Shown: positions 59,257 to 64,000 of the stretch, in pieces
Position numbering within the stretch: position 1 is the first letter of the stretch
How the letters are laid out: each line of letters starts with the position of its first letter
NCBI GenBank assembly: GCA_963793095.1
Contig: CAWBYY010000004.1
Span: 334,394 to 398,393, forward strand
Source of the DNA: CAVWDI01 sp963793095
GTDB lineage: Bacteria; Chloroflexota; Anaerolineae; Anaerolineales; UBA4823
Reading direction: 5' to 3'
Length of the DNA: 64,000 bases
Made by a program: the position numbers and the translations under genes
Notes under the pieces: generated by a model
Seen by the model: only the letters and a program-made list of their open reading frames with translations
What the model was told of the DNA's origin: nothing
Databases searched by the model: none

Positions 59257-59576
59257 GAGTACTGAACTTGCTTCGGGATCACAATGGCCAATAAAAAAAG
59301 CGGCACTCTTTATCTGCAACCCTTTCCCGTGATTAAGATCGATCGTGTTGTTACAGCCTTCGAGCTGTGGGAACACTTCTTCGACCAAACTGAAAACAGC
59401 TAATTTTCACAGGGCATGACAGGATTTGTGGCCAGAAGATATACAGAGAAATTTACGTTGCATTTAGAGCCTTTATTCATGTTGATTTATATAAGTATGC
59501 CGTAATAAGATCAACTCTGGTACACATGAGGAAAAAAGATGGTACAAACCGGTCTTTCGATTAGCTCGTGACAGCA

Positions 59577-60542
59577 TCAGTGCTGTAAGAGTGGCAGGAA
59601 AAAGGTGCTGTAGGTATTGACTGGTTCGCTTTCGTATAAGGTCTTGGTCCCGTCTAATTCTAGGATCTCCAACCAGTAATAGATACAGAACCTGATGGAG
59701 CGCCCATGTCTTTAAACTGATATGTGTCGCCATGAGGGCGCCGGGATTATTTGCATTGATGAAAGCCGGATTGACCTGGATCTTTTCTCCATCCGGCGAA
59801 GATGAGCGATGAATATTAAAACCCAGAACATTGAGTTCCTGAGCGGTCGTCCATTCCAGCCGATTATAGTCAGGTTCTGGAAGGGCTGTGAATGAGGATA
59901 ACGCCACCGCAGTTGGTTCGAGAAGAATCAGCTGACGAGAAATACCGCTGCCGTAATAATTCTCCCGGTCTTCGAACCTGATATTATCAAAAAGACCACA
60001 AATACTGCAGCTTTCCCACTGGACAACAAAAGAGACTACATCATCCCCCCCGTTGGCTGTGCGCTCATGTTAATAGTACTCCACGATACTCGTGGATGTG
60101 AAAATAATATTTGTGCCGTCTGCAGAAGCAGACTGAGTGTCCAATTTTACAATTGGCGGTGGGGCATTGGAGTATGTTAGGGTCGTCTCATCGCCATCCC
60201 CACCAGCAGACCCATTCCAGTCGTCAGAAGTACTCCAGAATGACAGGGTTCCTATTGTGTTGATAGGGCCATATACAACATGTATCAATAAGTGGGAGTT
60301 TGATGAAGCATCCTCTGTCAATGATGAGAGATCAAAACGAAGGTAAATCGAGCGAGTGACGGCAAAACTTGGCTGATTGGAATAATCCGCCTTAAGCCCA
60401 TACCCGTCCTTAGGTGTGGACGGGTCGTTTATGTCAACGTAAGTATCATCCGTAGCGGTTAGGATACTAGTCGGTGAGTTGTTTGTGAACCCGAGTGTTA
60501 AAAAGAGCAAAATAGTATTAGTAAAAGGAGCAGTTTCTTCAT
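59577..60542 (-). CDS. secreted DNRLRE-domain protein (D), broken by frameshifts and an in-frame TAA
   Basis: ATG 60542, 8 nt after GGAG, starts a signal peptide (MKKLLLLLIL) that needs one base correction to continue as LLFLTLGFTNNSPTS. A DNRLRE-type carbohydrate-binding-like module follows (ATDDTYVDINDPSTPKDGYG, IYLRFDLSSL). After a TAA at 60070-60072 the same frame continues (VSFVVQWES, YNRLEWTTAQELNVLGFNIHRS), then one more frame change reaches DMGAPSGSVYYYWLE and the end FFLPLLQH at 59577. Likely a cell-surface or released protein in the cohesin operon. Confidence 0.65.
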
Positions 60543-60586
60543 TGTTACTCCAAAAAAATTATTAGTCATATTCATATTGGGTCTGG

Positions 60587-61994
60587 TCATGGCCACTGTG
60601 CAGGTGCGCCGCCAGCCAGTATCAAAGCGAATGGCTCGCCGATCGCCAGCGAGAAATCCGTATCAGGCTCGCCTGGCAAGTATGCTTGGTAAGATTGCGT
60701 TTCGATCCGATATCGCATCAAGTAGACGATCCCTGACCCAATATCACTGACCACATCCGAGGCATTAGTAAGACTGCCCTGGTCCAGCGGCAGCGAGAGA
60801 AAGTTGTACTTTGCCGGGCTGCCCGAGACCAAAGAAAAGGTTACGTTCCCTTCTGCTGGTACGCCTCCGACAAAAGCGACCGAAGCAGGTGCTGTGTTAT
60901 TCGTGACAATAAAGACAAACTGCCCGGTTGAAAGGTTGAAATCCGTATCTGGCTCTCCAGGGATATAAGTCTGGAAGGACTGAGTTGCAGATCGATATTG
61001 GGAAATATATAGGACACTGCTGCCGACATAGGTTGCCAGGGCTGATGCAGTACTGATTGGTGTCTCCAGCACCATGGCGATATCGTTGTAATTGTAGGCT
61101 GAGGCGGTGGAGCGCAGGGCGTAATCGTAAGCCCCCACCCGGTTTGATGGGCTGCTCTCGAACCCATTGGGGCAGCTGGCTTGCATGACATAATAGTGCT
61201 GGATAGCTACATCTCCCAGGACTCCCAGGTCGTTGTAACTCAGGCTCGTTGTGGTCTGGTAAGCCGGCTCGCTGGGGATGAAGTAGGGGCTGGTGGGTGT
61301 TAGGATGGCCCGGTAAAGGCTGTAGCTGCTGGCACCGCTGGCTTCGGGCCAGCTCAGGCGGATGTCGCTGCTGTTGATCTTGGTGATCGAAGACTGGGGG
61401 CAAACGAAGCGGACGTCTGAATGCTACCGCCGCTGGGGGTTGCAGGGATGGGAGTGCCATTAACGTCTGATAATTTAGTGTAACTGAAAGACAGGGCTGA
61501 AGTGCCGGCGGTTTTTACTTTCAGGTGGATAATCGCTAAAGTGCCGCTACCGCTTTTCGGCGTGGATGGGTACAGCTGGGTTGCTGCATACCAGATGGTA
61601 CCGGCTGTGTTGTTTGCTTCATTCCTCACGACCCACAGGTTGGTCAAAAACGAGTCAGAAGGCGTGATGTTGATACCCGTGTTGCCCAGACTCGTCGACT
61701 ATCTTCAGCACCGCCGGGTCGAAGGTCAGGCGTACATCCACGCCGTACAGGTCCGTGACGTTATTGACCAGGATCTCCACTTCCAGGTTTCACAGCCGGT
61801 CAGCACCCGCTGGCTGGTGAAAGGGTGATCGTGGTCTCTCCATTTGCCAGGGCGTGGCTGGCCAGCCTTGGCATTTTCCAGGTCGCTGGCAGTACGCTGA
61901 CCAGGGCGATGATGAAGAAAACCTTGAGCAGACGCAATGCCAATACGGGTCTTTGATTTATGTTTTGATGCCGAGGTTTTTTTTGGCTACGCAT
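60587..61994 (-). CDS. cohesin-like, FnIII-like protein with a repeated module (B), several frameshifts
   Basis: Starts at ATG 61994 after GAGAGG with a basic signal peptide (VLALRLLKVFFIIALVSVLPA). A cohesin-like domain follows (VEILVNNVTDLYGVDVRLTF; SGSGTLAIIHLKVKTAG). One missing C near 61398 leads into a FnIII-like domain (IRLSWPEASGASSYSLYRAI). The C-terminal ~160 residues hold two copies of a module containing TQSFQTYIPGEPDTDFNLS and TQSYQAYLPGEPDTDFSLA. At least four indels. Lies 14 nt after protein A and 44 nt before D, likely one operon. Confidence 0.7.
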
Positions 61995-62008
61995 AGCACC
62001 TCTCGGTG

Positions 62009-63087
62009 TTATCGTTTTGGTCGGGACCTTTTAAAGTAAACAAGCAGGACGATAATCGTTATCAAAATTCCAGCCATCCCAATGAGCACGGCCGTCCCCG
62101 CCGCCGAATAGGCGATCCAGGGCAGCCAGCTAAATTTTTCGGTCGCTTTTTGGGCGGCTGGCGGATCATTGCTCTGAGGCAGCAGGGGGGTCACGATGGG
62201 TGTACTGGGCGGTGCGCCGATCGCCTTCGGCAGGATCGCCGCGGCCGCCTCTGTTGGAGAAGGCAGGGGTCGCTAGGGGCGCTGCGCTCGTTACCTGGGC
62301 CGTGGGTGGTACCTGGTTGGCTGTCGCAGAAGATTCGGCGGTTGCGGTCAAGGCGGCTTCAGGCGGGCTGGCTTGCGCTGAAGAGCTTGCAGTGGGGTTG
62401 TTTTGAGCCTGCGAGACGCTCGCCGATGGGTTTACGGCGGTCGCATTGGATGAAGTTGGCTTGCGGGTTGCCGTGCTGGAGATGTACTCGCTGTCGGCGT
62501 CGGTCGGCATCGGGGTACCGGCATCCTTGACCGGGATGCTCGTGCTGGTCGGGCCGGAGAGGCTCTGGAGCACCTTGATTTCGCCAGAGACCGGGTTGTT
62601 CCGGATCTTTGCGCCGTCTGGTTTGACCAGGTCGACTTCAATCAGGGTGATCGCCGAGGTGCTGCCACCCTGCTTGCCGCGCACGCGCACCACGATCAGA
62701 TTGCCCGAGCCACTTTTCGGCTGGCTGGGGTTCAGCTGGGTGAGTGCAAAGCGCACGCTGCCCGCCTGGTTGTCAGCCTGGTTGATGATCACAAACCCGG
62801 GGTCTAGTAAGGTGCCCAGCGAGACCTGTGTACCACTCTGCTCGGGGTCGGCGTCGACCACATCGATGACCTGCGGGTCGAAGCTCAGGCTGATATCGAA
62901 ACCATATAAAGCCTGAACGTCGACCACCTCGACAGCGAATTCGGCCGTCCCCCCACGGCCACCTGTGCCGTGTAGGGGCGAGGCGCACCTCCACCACAGC
63001 CTGCTGGGCTCCCGCCCAGGAGACGACCGGACTGGTTAAAATAAGTGCAAAAATGATGGGTATGAAGCGATAGATGATTTTTCGCAT
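62009..63087 (-). CDS. cohesin-like protein with Ser/Thr-rich stalk and C-terminal membrane anchor (A), frameshifted
   Basis: Signal peptide MRKIIYRFIPIIFALILTSP starts at ATG 63087. After a frame change near 62975 the cohesin-like domain reads VQALYGFDISLSFDPQVIDV, NQAGSVRFALTQLNPSQPKS, SGNLIVVRVRG, as in type I/II cohesins. A long Ser/Thr/Ala/Pro-rich stalk (~160-260) follows, then after another frame change near 62190 a helix (AYSAAGTAVLIGMAGILITI) and the basic tail YFKRSRPKR. This topology fits a cell-anchored scaffold-type protein. Confidence 0.72.
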
Positions 63088-63166
63088 AAAACCTGTAATC
63101 TTATTCTCAATAGGCTGGCTGGCACCCGCTTTGGGTTGCAAAGCAGGCGCCAGCTTGGTTTTTTGT

Positions 63167-63202
63167 TGCCAGATGAAGGCTCAGCGAGTCCTTCATCTGG
63201 CA
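63167..63202. other. long perfect hairpin between C and A
   Basis: TGCCAGATGAAGG (63167-63179) pairs perfectly over 13 bp with CCTTCATCTGGCA (63190-63202), 10-nt loop, 25 nt after the stop of C. Downstream on the minus strand are A's, not U's, so it is not a standard terminator; it may stabilise the upstream mRNA or partly separate C from A. Confidence 0.6.
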
Positions 63203-63226
63203 TATTGATACTGACCAGAAACGGCG

Positions 63227-64000
63227 TTATGGCCAGTTAACCGGGCTGGTCTTTGTATAGTTGCCGCCCATCAGCGCCAGGTCGAGGACATCAACTGTGC
63301 CATCGTTGTTAATGTCCGCCCTCCAATCGGTTACAGTGCTGAGACCGAACATCGATCCGATTATGGACGCATCGGAGATGTCGACCACATCGAAGTCAGT
63401 CTGCATCGCCGCCCAACAGCTTCACCAGGTTGAGGGTCGTTCAGCCGCCAGCTGGGACACTAACCCCGCTGGCGTATTCACCCTTCTGGCTGTCCAGGTA
63501 GCGTGCCATCTCGATATTCACCTGGTATGAGGCCGCTGGGATGCCGGTGAAGCTCCAGTCGCCGGACAAGTTTACCGTGGTCGTATCGGTGTATCCGCTA
63601 GCGCTCAGGATGGTAACCACACCGCCGCTTTCATCCGAGAAACGGCCTTGCAGGTCGACCGTGCCGTCCAGGTCGCCGATCCCGAAACAGAGAGACCCAG
63701 GCGAACTGGGTGATATAGTCAAGCGACTCCCCGTCGCTGGTGCTGAGCAGCACCTGGTCGAAGTCAACCTTATTAGGACCCGCAGCTGCACTGCTGACGC
63801 TTTTGAAGGTTACCCTTGCCAGGGTCCCGTCGCCTGCCAGCGCCAGCTCGGGGTAGATCCTGGTGCGGGCAAAATAGACTTTACCGTTCCCGTTGTCTAT
63901 ATATGCATCCCATAGAGGTGGGACTCCTGCGAGCTGACAAAGAAGGTATCATCGAATTCGGCGCTCTGCGCCTGCAGCTTGCTGGGGTCAAAGGTGACCA
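63227..64000 (-). CDS. cohesin-like domain, beta-sandwich and C-terminal dockerin (C), partial and frameshifted
   Basis: The N-terminus is beyond 64000. Visible order: a cohesin-like domain (VTFDPSKLQAQSAEFDDTFF, YFARTRIYPELALAGDGTLA), a carboxypeptidase-regulatory-like beta-sandwich (DLDGTVDLQGRF, SGYTDTTTVNLSGDWSFTGI), then a dockerin of two calcium-loop segments: FDVVDISDASIIGSMFG and ADINNDGTVDVLDLALMGGN, ending NWP at 63227. The second loop is a textbook DxNxDGxVDxxD. Frame changes near 63390, 63440, 63690 and 63910. Confidence 0.72.

Larger units (their letters stand above)
57268..64000. mobile_element. putative genomic island at initiator tRNA (right end outside window)
   Basis: Begins with a tRNA 3'-end repeat and a tyrosine recombinase reading away from the tRNA, and holds genes unlike the housekeeping flank: two damaged recombinases, then a G+C-richer cohesin/dockerin gene set. 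No second-end repeat was found before 64000, and no conjugation or phage structural genes are visible. Extent is inferred. Confidence 0.4.

Noticed and set aside
60897..61460. A 187-residue Gln/Pro/Arg-rich ORF on the minus strand
   Set aside because: It overlaps the B coding frames and has the composition of a shifted frame in GC-rich sequence.
63167..63202. Intrinsic terminator for the dockerin gene
   Set aside because: The hairpin is perfect but lacks a U-run on the minus strand.
57465..64000. Complete prophage or conjugative element
   Set aside because: No capsid, portal, terminase, relaxase or type IV secretion genes are visible; only recombinases and surface proteins.
59577..64000. 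Calling the cluster a cellulosome
   Set aside because: No glycoside hydrolase catalytic domain or CBM3 is visible; only cohesin/dockerin, FnIII and DNRLRE-like modules.

Overview
The window looks like a chromosomal contig from a Chloroflexota bacterium, probably class Anaerolineae. This is inferred from gene content and the run of housekeeping genes, not from an rRNA gene, and no rRNA is present. Most of the window is AT-leaning and densely coded. The last ~3.5 kb is visibly richer in G+C and C. Many essential genes (rpoD, obgE, mreB, yggS, yebC, proC) are split by single-base indels, often in homopolymers, and the initiator tRNA has one extra A in its T-loop. This pattern points to residual consensus errors, so most 'broken' core genes here are probably intact in the organism.

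Layout. 0-10.6 kb: yggT (partial), yggS, pgeF, then an envelope thiol-redox and copper block (glutaredoxin-DUF2085 fusion, TlpA, CcdA, two Tat-exported L,D-transpeptidases, CopA, CopZ, CsoR with its promoter/operator, a thioredoxin lipoprotein). 10.6-18.4 kb: a second TlpA coupled to a degenerate Lgt-like protein, DUF302, folate genes folB-folK-folE, hpf, comF, a tiny Flp-type pilin, a GT87-like membrane protein and the primary sigma factor. 18.5-22.3 kb: a GldA/F/G-like ABC operon with a DUF4340 protein. 22.5-33.6 kb: a TPR protein, ndk, two radical-SAM-associated genes in a very error-rich stretch, tRNA-Arg, a large unknown lipoprotein, a TPR/hydrolase-fold protein, nadD, obgE and rex with its operator.

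33.6-43.7 kb: mreB, the F1 part of ATP synthase (atpA-G-D-C, without atpB/E/F/H), proC, ruvA-ruvC-yebC, and inositol-phosphate synthase. 43.8-57.1 kb: tRNA-Pro, a NAGPA-type glycosidase, a nucleotide-sugar/sulfotransferase cluster (wecB and two epimerases), gyrA, a TIM-barrel/NTF2 fusion, an LCP ligase, a GAF-domain membrane protein, tRNA-Leu and an FtsB-like protein.

57.2-64 kb: a probable genomic island at an initiator tRNA. A 17-nt near-repeat of the tRNA 3' end is followed by two convergent, damaged tyrosine recombinases. Beyond them a minus-strand gene set encodes secreted proteins with cohesin-like domains: one with a C-terminal dockerin (C), one with a membrane anchor (A), one with FnIII and a repeated module (B), and a DNRLRE-type protein (D). 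This cohesin/dockerin set is the most interesting feature. It could be a small surface assembly in which the dockerin protein plugs into the anchored cohesin protein, but no catalytic glycosidase module is visible inside the window and binding is inference only.
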